Shown: piece by piece, positions 45,606-54,603 of the stretch | How the letters are laid out: each line of letters opens with the position of its first letter | How positions within the stretch are numbered: position 1 is the first letter of the stretch | Source: Halopseudomonas xinjiangensis | Lineage (GTDB): Bacteria > Pseudomonadota > Gammaproteobacteria > Pseudomonadales > Pseudomonadaceae | Direction: 5' to 3' | Assembly (NCBI GenBank): GCA_011050525.1 | Contig: DRFO01000004.1 | Location: forward strand, 52,550 to 116,549 | Length of the DNA stretch: 64,000 nt | Made by a program: the position numbers and the translations under genes | Notes under the pieces: generated by a model | Told to the model about the DNA's origin: nothing | The model's input: only the letters and a program-made list of their open reading frames with translations | Databases searched by the model: none

Positions 45606-45635
45606 TCATTTGAAAATTTATAACCTGTCAAATGA
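45606..45635. promoter_or_regulatory. Promoter-operator of the antitoxin-toxin operon
   Basis: TCATTTGA (45606-45613) and TCAAATGA (45628-45635) form a perfect 8-bp inverted repeat with a 14-base AT-rich spacer, 8 bases upstream of the antitoxin start. On the minus strand TTGACA lies within the distal arm and a TATAAAT stretch within the spacer. Spacing between these is too short for a standard promoter pair. A repressor site for the Xre antitoxin is likely. Confidence 0.6.
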
Positions 45636-45686
45636 TAGTTTAAGGAAGGCCTGAACACAATAAAGCGCCATGCCGCCTCCCTGACC

Positions 45687-47696
45687 TTACAGCACCGTTT
45701 CGGCGACCGGCATGCGTCCAACGCCCCAGCTTCGCGTTATGAAACCGATGACTTCATCCAGTTCGTCACGCGTGACCTTGGCCAGTTCGCCATGTTCAAG
45801 GGGGTCGTAGTGGAATATATACAAACGTGACAAGAACTGCTCGAAGGGCAGGGAGGCTTCACCGAAGCGTTCGCCATAGCCGGCCGTGCTGACGGTTACG
45901 CCATCTCCCCAGTTCTGACCGCTGTCGTTGTTGGGATTGAAGAAATACACCCGCATCACATCTTTTGGGTCAAGCGTCACCCGCAAAATGGTAATGGCGT
46001 GCCAGCCGATGAAGCGTGCCGCCGTGTCGGTAACAGCGATGCCGGCAGGTTGCGGATGGATCAGCGGTTGATTGCCGTTATGGTAGGGATGATAGGCCGC
46101 ATAGAAATGCCGGAGAAAATCCTCCAGATCCACCAGGTTTCCGGTCGGCACATCGACATTCAGCCGAAAGCCCCGCCCTGACCACCAGCCATGAAATTCT
46201 GGATTGACCCAGCGATGCGGGTCGCCCTCCCGGTCGCTGCAGCGCCGACCCATTTCGGCATAGATTCTGTCCAGATGGGGCACCACCAGCAGGGAGACCG
46301 CGTCCAGATCTATCGGGAGGCTTGTAGCGACGCCCGACGCGCTTTCTCGGGAGGAGATCGGTTGCCCTTCGAAATGCATGATGATTTCATCATCCCGCGC
46401 CGCCCAGGTAACCATCTGCAACAGGTAGTCGGGGTCGTTGTACGACCACATGGACAACGCCCGTGCCGATTGGCAGGTGGGGTTGTTGCCCTGTCCGACG
46501 CCGAGTGGCAGGCCGAGCATGCACAGCACGCCTTCCAGCAGAAAGGCTTCGGGAGGCACGCCGTTGCCGAATGCAAGGGTAAGGCGTTCCCGCGACCAGG
46601 ATGAAAGCGGCAGTCCGAGTTGACGCCACATGGCCGGGGCGACGGGCAGTTGGTAAAGGATGCCCCGCTCAAGCAGTAGTGCCAGTCCGTAGATCGCCTG
46701 CGGGGTTTCGGGGAACACGCTTTTGTCGATCAGGCTGAGTACCAGTTCCCGGTAGCACAGCAGGCAATCCCTACCGGTCGAGGATAATCCCAGCGCCTCA
46801 GACAATAAATATTCGCCCTGCTTAAGCAGATGGCGCACCAACACCGTGTGATAAGCCGACACCAGCCCCGTATCATGCATTGCTCGCGCAAAGCCGGTCG
46901 CCTCGCGCTGAAGGGCCGCGTTGTCCATGTAGTCCAGACGTTCCTGGTAGATCTCCAGTCCGGGATCTTCGCTACAGGCATGGGTCGGTCCAAACAGACT
47001 GCTGACCAGCCGATAAGCACCCTGGCCGCTGGCGCCCAGGTCAATGTTCGGATCGGCCTGACAAATGGCGATCTGCGTAACCATGCGTTTTACTGCGCCG
47101 ACCTGAATGGGGCGCTGCTGAAGAATTCGCCAGATTTCGTCGATCAATTGATCAATGACCAGCTCATAGCCAATGCAGCTGGCCAGGTAGTCCAGCAGCT
47201 TGCGTGGCAACTCGACCAGTCTGCCCAGCGTTTCGCGCTCCGCCTCGTTTGGTGGCTGGAAGAGCAGGGTGAGATTGCTTGCCAGTACTTGGGTAAGGAA
47301 GCGCTGCGCCTGCTCGGCTGACATCATCCCATGCTGGTAATCCTGCCGCGCCACCGCCAGTAGCCTGAGCTGGCTCAGGGCCTCAATTACCAACAGATTG
47401 GCGTCGGGGCTGCGCAGTGTGGTGGCTGACAGCGAGGGAATCAAGGTGTGGGGGCTGGCCCAGTCGGAGCCGCTAAACACGCCAGCGCCTTCAATGGCCT
47501 GGGCGCGTTGCTCGATAGCTGCACAACCGCCATCCAGCATCAGGACGCGCCTGGCAGTATCGAGCACCCTGCCGAGCTTGCCTGCCTTGGCAAATCCAGG
47601 GGCGGCCTCCAGAATGCTTAATGCTTCGTCGAGCCTCGTCAGCAAGGTAGCCAGCTTGCCCTCGTCGGCAGAGCTGTTTACGTCATCAATTGCCAC
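45687..47696 (-). CDS. Large protein with a papain-like Cys-His-Asn pattern, unknown function
   Basis: The 669-residue protein has a mostly helical first half (about 1-370). The second half carries what looks like a papain-fold active site: Cys408 in GNNPTCQSARALSMW with a nearby Gln, His566 in GWHAITILRV, and Asn587/589/590 in VYFFNPNND before a WG pair. That order and spacing fit a cysteine peptidase or acyltransferase, not a known named family. No signal peptide or membrane segment is present. The GTG start has GGAG seven bases upstream. It follows the ATP-grasp gene by 58 bases on the same strand, suggesting one pathway. The toxin-antitoxin pair follows downstream. Confidence 0.6.
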   Translation of the reverse strand: MAIDDVNSSADEGKLATLLTRLDEALSILEAAPGFAKAGKLGRVLDTARRVLMLDGGCAAIEQRAQAIEGAGVFSGSDWASPHTLIPSLSATTLRSPDANLLVIEALSQLRLLAVARQDYQHGMMSAEQAQRFLTQVLASNLTLLFQPPNEAERETLGRLVELPRKLLDYLASCIGYELVIDQLIDEIWRILQQRPIQVGAVKRMVTQIAICQADPNIDLGASGQGAYRLVSSLFGPTHACSEDPGLEIYQERLDYMDNAALQREATGFARAMHDTGLVSAYHTVLVRHLLKQGEYLLSEALGLSSTGRDCLLCYRELVLSLIDKSVFPETPQAIYGLALLLERGILYQLPVAPAMWRQLGLPLSSWSRERLTLAFGNGVPPEAFLLEGVLCMLGLPLGVGQGNNPTCQSARALSMWSYNDPDYLLQMVTWAARDDEIIMHFEGQPISSRESASGVATSLPIDLDAVSLLVVPHLDRIYAEMGRRCSDREGDPHRWVNPEFHGWWSGRGFRLNVDVPTGNLVDLEDFLRHFYAAYHPYHNGNQPLIHPQPAGIAVTDTAARFIGWHAITILRVTLDPKDVMRVYFFNPNNDSGQNWGDGVTVSTAGYGERFGEASLPFEQFLSRLYIFHYDPLEHGELAKVTRDELDEVIGFITRSWGVGRMPVAETVL

Positions 47697-47754
47697 ACAC
47701 GATCTCCACTTGAGTCTGCAAGCTGCCCATCATAGGTGCCTGAAAAAGGATGTG

Positions 47755-48981
47755 CTAGATGTAAAAATCCAGCTCTTCCTGACGCTTGAGCAGATCATGC
47801 ATGACCGTCGCGTCCTCGCCAACAAAATAGACCAGGCCCCAGTGCGTGCCAAAGGCGGTGCGCTTGGTGACAATTTCTTCTACGGGTGTGGTCAGTTCGT
47901 GCGATTCGAAGTACGGATGTTCTTCGGTCTCTTCGGGAATCGTCAACTGACTCACCACGCGGCGACGGGGATACACGCCGAAACACCCGGCATAGCCCGT
48001 GGCATCTTCGATCTCCCTGGGAAAGTAGGCTTTTACTTCCTCCTCGGTAGCTTTGGGATCAAATACCAGCATGGAGGCGTGATAGGCATTGAAGCCCTTG
48101 TAAACCCGTTCGAGAAGCTCGAACACCTTGAAGCCCGGCGGCCGGTAGGCGACTTCGCCGAAATACATTTCGCCGTCGCTGGTGACAAAGTATTCGGGAT
48201 GAATCATGCCGAAGTCGATCTCGAAGGTTTTGATCAGCTTGTTGATCTGCTCGACAATTTTCGGGCGGTACTTTTCCAGCTCCGGTGAGGCGGGTACATG
48301 TACCGAATAGCCCAGGCGCACGTATTCGGAGATGTTCAGAAAGCAGATCTTGCCCTTGTGAATCCAGGCCTCCACCGCGAACTCCCAGCCGTCCAGGTGG
48401 GATTCCATCAAAGAGGGGAATTCATCATCGGGTATCGCATCCACATCGTCAGGCGTGCGAATTACCCGGTGTCCAAGGCAGCCTGCCTTGTCAAAGGCCT
48501 TGAAATGAATCGGGTCGTTGGGATCACCGTCCAGCTTGAGCAGCGTCTGATTGACGCGCTTGAGGAAGCGAATCACGTCTTCGCGGTCGTGGGCTTCCTC
48601 GAAAATACCCACGCGGATACCACCGAGCTGCGCACGGCGTTTCATTAGTGATTTGTCGCGCATCAGCATCGACTGGCCCAGCAGCCTGGGCTGGTCCAGA
48701 AGCACCGCATTGATGGCGCCGGCCCATTCAACGGTCTCTTCGAATAGTGGAATGGCTACATCTACGCCCATATCCTTCAGGGTCTGAGCGATTTCCATCG
48801 AGCGGTCATTGAGGCGTTCGAAATTCCACGGCACATAGGGTATGTCATGGGCCTGGCAATATTCTTCGGCCCACTCCGGGGCGACTACCACATAGCGTCG
48901 GTCAAAGGTTTCAGCCGCTTCTACGGCATTGGGAGCCCAGCCGAGCAGGGCGATAAAGCCTTTGGCGGGATCTTTTTTCAT
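47755..48981 (-). CDS. ATP-grasp ligase of unknown substrate
   Basis: The 408-residue protein has the ATP-grasp arrangement: LLKLDGDPND (about 147-156, nucleotide-binding Lys), LDGWEFAVEAWI (about 197-207), HPEYF (261-265) and GEVAYRPPG (275-283), the last two supplying metal and ATP contacts. ATP-grasp enzymes join a carboxylate to an amine or thiol through an acyl phosphate. It resembles carbamoyl-phosphate/biotin-carboxylase-like ligases only in the core. AAGGAGACG precedes the ATG. The next gene, with a cysteine-peptidase-like site, is 58 bases downstream, a pairing seen in peptide- or metabolite-modification systems built on ATP-grasp amidoligases. Confidence 0.78.
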   Translation of the reverse strand: MKKDPAKGFIALLGWAPNAVEAAETFDRRYVVVAPEWAEEYCQAHDIPYVPWNFERLNDRSMEIAQTLKDMGVDVAIPLFEETVEWAGAINAVLLDQPRLLGQSMLMRDKSLMKRRAQLGGIRVGIFEEAHDREDVIRFLKRVNQTLLKLDGDPNDPIHFKAFDKAGCLGHRVIRTPDDVDAIPDDEFPSLMESHLDGWEFAVEAWIHKGKICFLNISEYVRLGYSVHVPASPELEKYRPKIVEQINKLIKTFEIDFGMIHPEYFVTSDGEMYFGEVAYRPPGFKVFELLERVYKGFNAYHASMLVFDPKATEEEVKAYFPREIEDATGYAGCFGVYPRRRVVSQLTIPEETEEHPYFESHELTTPVEEIVTKRTAFGTHWGLVYFVGEDATVMHDLLKRQEELDFYI

Positions 48982-49177
48982 GTGACGTCTCCTTGGGGGT
49001 GCGTGATGAAAGCAGTGTGAAGATAACTTATAGTTCTAAGCATCCTACACGAGGAGTTGCCCGGCGGCTAATCCGCTTCTATAGCATTTAAAAGGGTTTA
49101 AGCGCCCGCTGGTAAAACTGGAAGCTAATATTTAGTTAGAACTCAAATAAAATATGGGTTTCAGCAGTAGTAACCGT

Positions 49178-49510
49178 TTAGAGCTCCGCCACCCTGGAGA
49201 ACACATTCATGATAATCACCCCGGTTACGATCAGCGCCATGCCGACGATAGCCGGCACGTCCAGTTTCTGCCCGAACCATACCCAGGCTGCCACCGTAAT
49301 CAGCACGACGCCCAGACCTGACCAGATAGCATAGGCGATCCCCACCGGGATGGTGCGCAACGTCAGGGACAGCAGATACAGGGCGATGCCATAACCCACC
49401 GCAGCGATCAAGGTAGGCCATAGCCGGGTAAAACCGTCGCTGGCCTTGAGAGCCGAGGTGGCGATAACCTCGGCGACAATCGCAGTCAGAAGAAACAACC
49501 AGTTATGCAT
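49178..49510 (-). CDS. Small multidrug resistance exporter (EmrE/QacE type)
   Basis: The 110-residue protein has four helices and the SMR hallmark Glu14 in [28 protein letters not shown] in helix 3 is the motif that distinguishes QacE/EmrE-like members from SugE/Gdx, which lack this exact pattern. Such proteins work as antiparallel dimers exporting cationic compounds by proton exchange. Being a single gene, it is probably a homodimer rather than a paired SMR. It follows the antiporter gene by 29 bases on the same strand and may be cotranscribed. Confidence 0.88.
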   Translation of the reverse strand: MHNWLFLLTAIVAEVIATSALKASDGFTRLWPTLIAAVGYGIALYLLSLTLRTIPVGIAYAIWSGLGVVLITVAAWVWFGQKLDVPAIVGMALIVTGVIIMNVFSRVAEL

Positions 49511-49539
49511 GTCGATCTCTTATGTCATGGCCTTTTGGC

Positions 49540-51396
49540 TCATTTGGCATTGATCGCCTTTTTCTCACCCGCCTCCTTCTTGGCGGCAAGCTTGGCCTCG
49601 TCCGGTTTGGGCTCGGTCAGGCTGAATAGTTGCCAACCCGGGCCAGGTGTCACATCGCCCTCATGCACAAATACCTCGAGGCGGCCCTTGGGGGAAATGG
49701 CAAACAGCGGGACGACCTTGCCTTGCTGAACGTCGAGGAAGTCGCCATAGCCAAACTCCTCGGTCAACTTGGTCCCGCGTATTTCCCAGCCTTTGCTCAG
49801 CAGGCTGGCAAACTTGCTGTAGCTCATGTCTTCATCGAACAGCGTATAGCCTCGATGGTTAGAGCCTAGCTGGTGCTTTTCTGCGGCGTCGGTTTCAGTG
49901 CTTGAAAGCAGAGTATAGATGTTGCGGGAGCCAAATTCGGTATTGAAGCGCATGCTTGCCACCACGTTGATGCCCAGGCGAGGCGACAGCGCCATCAGCT
50001 TGCCAATACCGACCAGGTCCAGATGCTGATCAGCATAGCTGGACACAGGATTGCCAAAAAATGTTTCCAGGCCTTCCATCCGCGCATCCCGAATATGCTC
50101 CCATTGGGAATCGGTCAGCAGCACCCGAAAACCCTGTTTCTGCAACGCCGACCCGATGGCCCGCGCGACGGTATTGGCGCCCACGATCAAAAAACCCTTC
50201 GGCGCGGGCTCAGCCACGCCAAGCAACCTGGCCAGCCCGCGGGAGGTAGCGCTTTGCAATACCACGGTACCGATGATGATTGAGAAGGTCAGCGGCACCA
50301 GGATAGCCGCTTCGTCCTGCCCGGCCTCCTGTAACCGGATGGCGAAGAGCGCTGACACGGCCGCAGCGACGATCCCCCGGGGCGCTATCCAGGACAACAG
50401 GGATTTTTCCTGCCAGGTCAAAGTGGAGCCTATGGCGGACAGCCAGACGGCCGCGGGCCGGACGATAAACTGCATCAGCAGCAACAGCACCACCGGAGCC
50501 CAGCCCAGCGCCAGAATATCGTCCAGTGTCAGCCTGGCGGCAAGCAGGATGAACAGGCCTGAAATCAGCACGACGCTGAGATTTTCCTTGAAATGCAGGA
50601 TGTCGCCAATGTGCAGGTCTTTCTTGTTGGCGAGCCACATGCCCATCAGCGTGACGGCCAGCAATCCCGACTCATGGGCAAGGAAGTCCGACAGGCTGAA
50701 TATGGCAAAGACCAGCGATAGCGTCGCCAGGTTCTTGAGATAGTCCGGCACCCAGCCACGCTTGAGTATGAAACCGAGAAACCAGCCCCCGGCTATACCC
50801 AGGAAGGTTCCGACCGCGATGATTTCGAGGAAGGCAAAAAAGCCATGTGAAAGGCCGGCGCTCTGGCTCTGTGCTACAACGAACTCGTACACAACTACCA
50901 CCAGCAGTGCGCCGATAGGGTCAATCAGAATCCCTTCCCAGCGCAGAATATTGGCGATATTGCTGTTGGGCCTGACGGTTCGCAGCATGGGCACGATAAC
51001 GGTAGGGCCCGTGACCACGGCGAGGGCGCCAAATAGAACGCTCAGCTCCCAGCTCAGCTCGATCAGAAAATGTGTTGCGACAGCCACCAGCGCCCAGGTC
51101 ACCCCCGCGCCCAGCACGATCAAGCGCCTTACCACCGCCTTCTGGGTTTTGATTTCCTGCAGGTTAAGCGTCAGGCTGCCCTCGAACAGGATGATGGCCA
51201 CCGAGAGGCTGATAAGCGGGAACAGCAGGTCGCCGAACAAGGCATCAGGGTTTACTACACCCATCAGCGGCCCCAGGAGGATGCCGGCGGCCAGCAGGAA
51301 CAGAATCGCCGGCAGCTTGACCCGCCAGGCCAGCCACTGACAGCCAAACGCGATCAGGCCCATCATTGCGATGCTGAGGCTGACGGACATGGGCAT
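49540..51396 (-). CDS. Cation/proton antiporter with a TrkA-N domain
   Basis: The 618-residue protein has about 12-13 transmembrane helices (1-405) containing GALAVVTGPTVIVPMLRTVRPN and RWEGILIDPIGAL, typical of CPA1 NhaP-like Na+/H+ exchangers. A cytoplasmic TrkA-N-like nucleotide-binding domain follows from about 408 (GFLIVGANTVARAIGSALQ), then a further regulatory region and a lysine-rich tail (EAKLAAKKEAGEKK). It should exchange Na+ or K+ for protons and help pH and salt balance. GAGG lies seven bases before ATG 51396. An ATG two codons later is also possible. The SMR gene follows downstream. Confidence 0.85.
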   Translation of the reverse strand: MPMSVSLSIAMMGLIAFGCQWLAWRVKLPAILFLLAAGILLGPLMGVVNPDALFGDLLFPLISLSVAIILFEGSLTLNLQEIKTQKAVVRRLIVLGAGVTWALVAVATHFLIELSWELSVLFGALAVVTGPTVIVPMLRTVRPNSNIANILRWEGILIDPIGALLVVVVYEFVVAQSQSAGLSHGFFAFLEIIAVGTFLGIAGGWFLGFILKRGWVPDYLKNLATLSLVFAIFSLSDFLAHESGLLAVTLMGMWLANKKDLHIGDILHFKENLSVVLISGLFILLAARLTLDDILALGWAPVVLLLLMQFIVRPAAVWLSAIGSTLTWQEKSLLSWIAPRGIVAAAVSALFAIRLQEAGQDEAAILVPLTFSIIIGTVVLQSATSRGLARLLGVAEPAPKGFLIVGANTVARAIGSALQKQGFRVLLTDSQWEHIRDARMEGLETFFGNPVSSYADQHLDLVGIGKLMALSPRLGINVVASMRFNTEFGSRNIYTLLSSTETDAAEKHQLGSNHRGYTLFDEDMSYSKFASLLSKGWEIRGTKLTEEFGYGDFLDVQQGKVVPLFAISPKGRLEVFVHEGDVTPGPGWQLFSLTEPKPDEAKLAAKKEAGEKKAINAK

Positions 51397-51689
51397 AGGT
51401 GTTCCTCGAAAGAAATGCGCATGGTATCAAACGCATGGTTTGAAGCAGGTCGGTACTGCCAAGGCTGGAACTCAGTTCAATAAGGACAGACCGGAGCCGC
51501 CTCAGTTCAAGTTCGAAGCGTAGCATGGTCATTACTTTGCAGGGGCCAGGACAGAAGTCCATATGTATGCCATGTCACAGGTGTCAGGACTAACTGTATT
51601 TAAGGTCGGTGCGGACCAGGCTGGATGATCCGTGGTCACAATGCGTATAGGCTTGACTCGAAAACTGAAAACCAACAACGGGAGCAACT

Positions 51690-52346
51690 ATGAAAACGTT
51701 ACAGATAGACATCGTTTCCGATATCGCCTGCCCCTGGTGCGCCATCGGCTATGCACGTCTGGAACAGGCCATGCGCGAACTGACAGACGAGATTGACTTC
51801 ACCATCGAGTGGCATGCGTTCGAACTGAACCCTGACAAGTCCGCTGAACCCCGGCCCATCCTCGAAGCGCTCAGCCGCAAGTACGGCCGCAGTCGCGAGG
51901 AAATGGAGGCCGCTCAGACCAATATGATGAACATTGCCCAGGACCTTGGTCTGAATTTCACCAAAATGCAGGAGCGTTACACTGCCAATACCTTCGACGC
52001 CCACCGCCTGGTCAAGTGGGCGGGGGAACGGGGACGTCAGACCGAGATGAAGAACGCCTTCTTCGAAGCCTACTTTGGTCGTGCCGAAGACGTCTCGGAT
52101 GCCGACGTGCTGGTTGCCTGCGTTGAAGCGATCGGGCTGGAGGGCGAGGAAGCGAGGACAATACTAGGCTCCGATGATTTCAGCGACGCCGTGCGAGCTG
52201 ACGAGGCGCGCTATCAGCAGGCCGGCGTGTCGGCTGTTCCGGCCTTTATCATCAACCAGCAATACATGATCTCCGGTGCCCAGGAGCCGCAGAGCCTGAT
52301 CGAGGCGTTTCGGGAAATCGCCGGGGCCGGCGCGGTTGATGTTTGA
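51690..52346 (+). CDS. DsbA-family oxidoreductase, FrnE type
   Basis: The 218-residue cytosolic protein has a thioredoxin fold with the active site Cys14-Pro-Trp-Cys17 and a large helical insertion. FrnE relatives show SDIACPWCAIGYARLE and later YTANTFDAHRLVKWAG, as here, and VSAVPAFIINQQYMISGAQ near the C-terminus with the conserved cis-Pro. There is no signal peptide. FrnE in Deinococcus is a cytoplasmic disulfide isomerase linked to stress tolerance. A similar role here is inference. GGGAG precedes the ATG. The next gene overlaps by eight bases. Confidence 0.88.
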   Translation: MKTLQIDIVSDIACPWCAIGYARLEQAMRELTDEIDFTIEWHAFELNPDKSAEPRPILEALSRKYGRSREEMEAAQTNMMNIAQDLGLNFTKMQERYTANTFDAHRLVKWAGERGRQTEMKNAFFEAYFGRAEDVSDADVLVACVEAIGLEGEEARTILGSDDFSDAVRADEARYQQAGVSAVPAFIINQQYMISGAQEPQSLIEAFREIAGAGAVDV

Positions 52347-52875
52347 AATAAAGCACATGGACCCAGAGGTCTACAGGCGCCAGACCCGCAAGAGCACGCT
52401 GATAGTCACCGTTATCTTCGCCGTCCTGGGGCTGGGGCTGTCGGCGCTCTCGGTGGCGTTGTTTGGCGAGCCCGGAGGCAACAACTTCCGCTGGAACCTG
52501 GTCGGCGTTATCGTCGGGTTGGCCCTTACAGTTTTGCTGGTTCGCATGAAGCTCTGGCACCAGCCGTGGATGTCGGCGGCGGTCTATGGATGGCGTCTGA
52601 AGCGCAGCCTGATGCGCATTACCAATGTGATGCATCAAGTGGAGGCGGGGGTGAACAAGTGTGCTCCGCCAGCGATGAAGCTGCTGCGGTTCTATCATCT
52701 GGGGCTGCTTGAGATGCACCGCCTGGATGGCAATTCCAGCGCTCTCCAGGAGGCGGAAGAAGAAAGCGAGAGGCATAAGCAGAGAATGGATGAGTCCGGT
52801 ATTGATACGGATCAGTTTCGGCTCGATCCTGCCTGGCTGGAGCGAGTCCAAGAGTCGGAGTCTCAACGCGTGTGA
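52339..52875 (+). CDS. DUF3087 membrane protein
   Basis: The 178-residue protein has two N-terminal helices (about 20-40 and 55-72) and a charged cytoplasmic tail rich in Glu and Arg. MDPEVYRRQTRKSTLIV, FRWNLVGV and AAVYGWRLKRSLMRITNVMHQVEAGV match the conserved DUF3087 pattern of pseudomonads as recalled. Its ATG overlaps the FrnE-type gene end by eight bases. A TTG one codon earlier is not needed. Function is unknown. The overlap implies coordinated expression with the thiol oxidoreductase. Confidence 0.8.
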   Translation: MFEIKHMDPEVYRRQTRKSTLIVTVIFAVLGLGLSALSVALFGEPGGNNFRWNLVGVIVGLALTVLLVRMKLWHQPWMSAAVYGWRLKRSLMRITNVMHQVEAGVNKCAPPAMKLLRFYHLGLLEMHRLDGNSSALQEAEEESERHKQRMDESGIDTDQFRLDPAWLERVQESESQRV

Positions 52876-53112
52876 CTGGCAGTTGTGGCGATGCGCAACT
52901 GAGGCCTCAGAGCCCGGTGCGCCAGATGCAGTTTCACACACCACTCCAGTCGCAGGCGATTTCAGAAATTTCATCACCGACGCGACAGGCTGTTTCTATC
53001 TCACAAAGTTTGGGGAGGCCGCTGCGCTGGAATCCAGCATGGCTGTTATTGGTCTATGCTTACCGCAGGCAACAAGCTGATCTAAAACAATAAAGACAAG
53101 GGAGCTTAGCGC

Positions 53113-54534
53113 ATGAAAACCCCGACTGAAGCAACACGGTTTGAGCGCGTATTGGCGCGCAAAGATGTCCTGGCCCTAGCCTTCGGCGCGATGATTGGCT
53201 GGGGCTGGATTGTGTTGACCGGTAGCTGGATCCAATCTGCTGGCAGTCTGGGTGCCATCACCGCTTTTGTCATCGGCGGCATTGCCATTGTGCTGGTCGG
53301 TCTGACCTATGCGGAACTGGCCTCGGCAATGCCGCAGGTGGGTGGGGAGCATGTCTATAGCTACCGTGCTCTCGGCCATTTCCCTTCTTTTTTATGTACC
53401 TGGAGCATTGTGCTGGGTTACATGAGCGTGGTTTCTTTCGAAGCGGTTGCCTTGCCGACCGTTGTCGAGCACCTCTTTCCCGGCTATGCCGTCGGACACC
53501 TGTGGACAGTCGCTGGTTGGGATGTGCAGGCCACCTGGGTAGCGGTGGGTGTGGCGGGCTCGGTAGTGATGATGTGGATAAACTATATCGGCATCCGCAT
53601 GGCTGCGCTGGTACAAAAGGTCGTGACATTGCTGATACTGGTGGTGGGCGTCATGTTCATTACTGGTTCGCTGTTCACCGGCGAAACCGCCACCATGCAG
53701 CCGTTGTTCAATGTCGAGACGGGCGTCGTGGGCGGCATCATGATCGTCATGATCATGGTGCCGTTTATGTTCGTTGGTTTCGATGTTATTCCGCAGGCCG
53801 CCGAGGAGATCAATCTGCCGTTTCGTGAAATCGGGCGGGTGCTGATGTTTTCAGTGATTCTCGCCGTGTTCTGGTACGCGCTGATTATTCTCGGGACTTC
53901 TTTGATGCTTACCCCCACGGCGCTGGAGCAGAGTTCATTAGCCGTACCCGACGCGATGCAGGCGGTGTTTGGCTCGCCCTGGGCCGGCAAGCTGATGGTT
54001 TTCGCCGGCATCGCGGGCATTATTACCAGCTGGAATGCGTTCTATATTGGCGGCTCCCGGGCTATTTACGCGCTGGCGCATGCCGGCATGTTGCCCGCGT
54101 TTCTCGCCAAGCTGCATCCGCGTTATAAAACACCCGTCAATGCCATTCTCATGATCGGTATCTTATCCAGTATCGCGCCCTTCTTCGGTCGTCCGGCGCT
54201 GGTCTGGCTGGTAGATGCAGGTGGTCTGGGAATCGTCATTGCCTATCTGTTCGTTGCACTGTCTTTCCTGGCGCTGCGCAAGCGCGAGCCAGACCTGGAA
54301 CGCCCCTTCAAGGTACCAAACGGCAAGCTGGTGGGTGGGCTGGCATTGGTCCTGTCAGTTGGCATGATTGGTCTGTATATGCCCGGCAGTCCATCAGCGT
54401 TGTTGCCTGTAGAGTGGGTAGTATTTGGCGGCTGGATGCTGCTGGGCCTGGGCATGTATCTGTGGTCCCGGAACCGCTACGGCGTAGCCCATACTGACGA
54501 GGCCATGCGCCGCGAACTGGGTGGCGGGATATAG
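53113..54534 (+). CDS. APC-superfamily amino acid or polyamine permease
   Basis: The 473-residue protein has about 12 hydrophobic helices. The first helix is broken in the APC manner (LALAFGAMIGWGWIVLTGSW), followed by GGEHVYSYRALGHFPSFLCTW. Helix 6 has VPFMFVGFDVIPQAAEEINLP. These match APC permeases that move amino acids or amines by proton symport or exchange. The substrate is unknown. No catabolic gene is adjacent. An intrinsic terminator follows 20 bases after the stop. GGGAG lies about eight bases before the ATG. Confidence 0.87.
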   Translation: MKTPTEATRFERVLARKDVLALAFGAMIGWGWIVLTGSWIQSAGSLGAITAFVIGGIAIVLVGLTYAELASAMPQVGGEHVYSYRALGHFPSFLCTWSIVLGYMSVVSFEAVALPTVVEHLFPGYAVGHLWTVAGWDVQATWVAVGVAGSVVMMWINYIGIRMAALVQKVVTLLILVVGVMFITGSLFTGETATMQPLFNVETGVVGGIMIVMIMVPFMFVGFDVIPQAAEEINLPFREIGRVLMFSVILAVFWYALIILGTSLMLTPTALEQSSLAVPDAMQAVFGSPWAGKLMVFAGIAGIITSWNAFYIGGSRAIYALAHAGMLPAFLAKLHPRYKTPVNAILMIGILSSIAPFFGRPALVWLVDAGGLGIVIAYLFVALSFLALRKREPDLERPFKVPNGKLVGGLALVLSVGMIGLYMPGSPSALLPVEWVVFGGWMLLGLGMYLWSRNRYGVAHTDEAMRRELGGGI

Positions 54535-54554
54535 AACCTGGGACGCACGCCCCC

Positions 54555-54603
54555 CAGCGGGTGATCAATGAGACATGATCAGACCCGCTGAGCGGCCTTT
54601 TTC
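54555..54603 (+). terminator. Intrinsic terminator between the APC permease and selO
   Basis: CAGCGGGT (54555-54562) pairs with ACCCGCTG (54583-54590), with an inner GATCA/TGATC extension, and is followed by CCTTTTTC. It serves the plus-strand permease. The last T-run bases touch the selO stop codon on the other strand. Confidence 0.7.
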
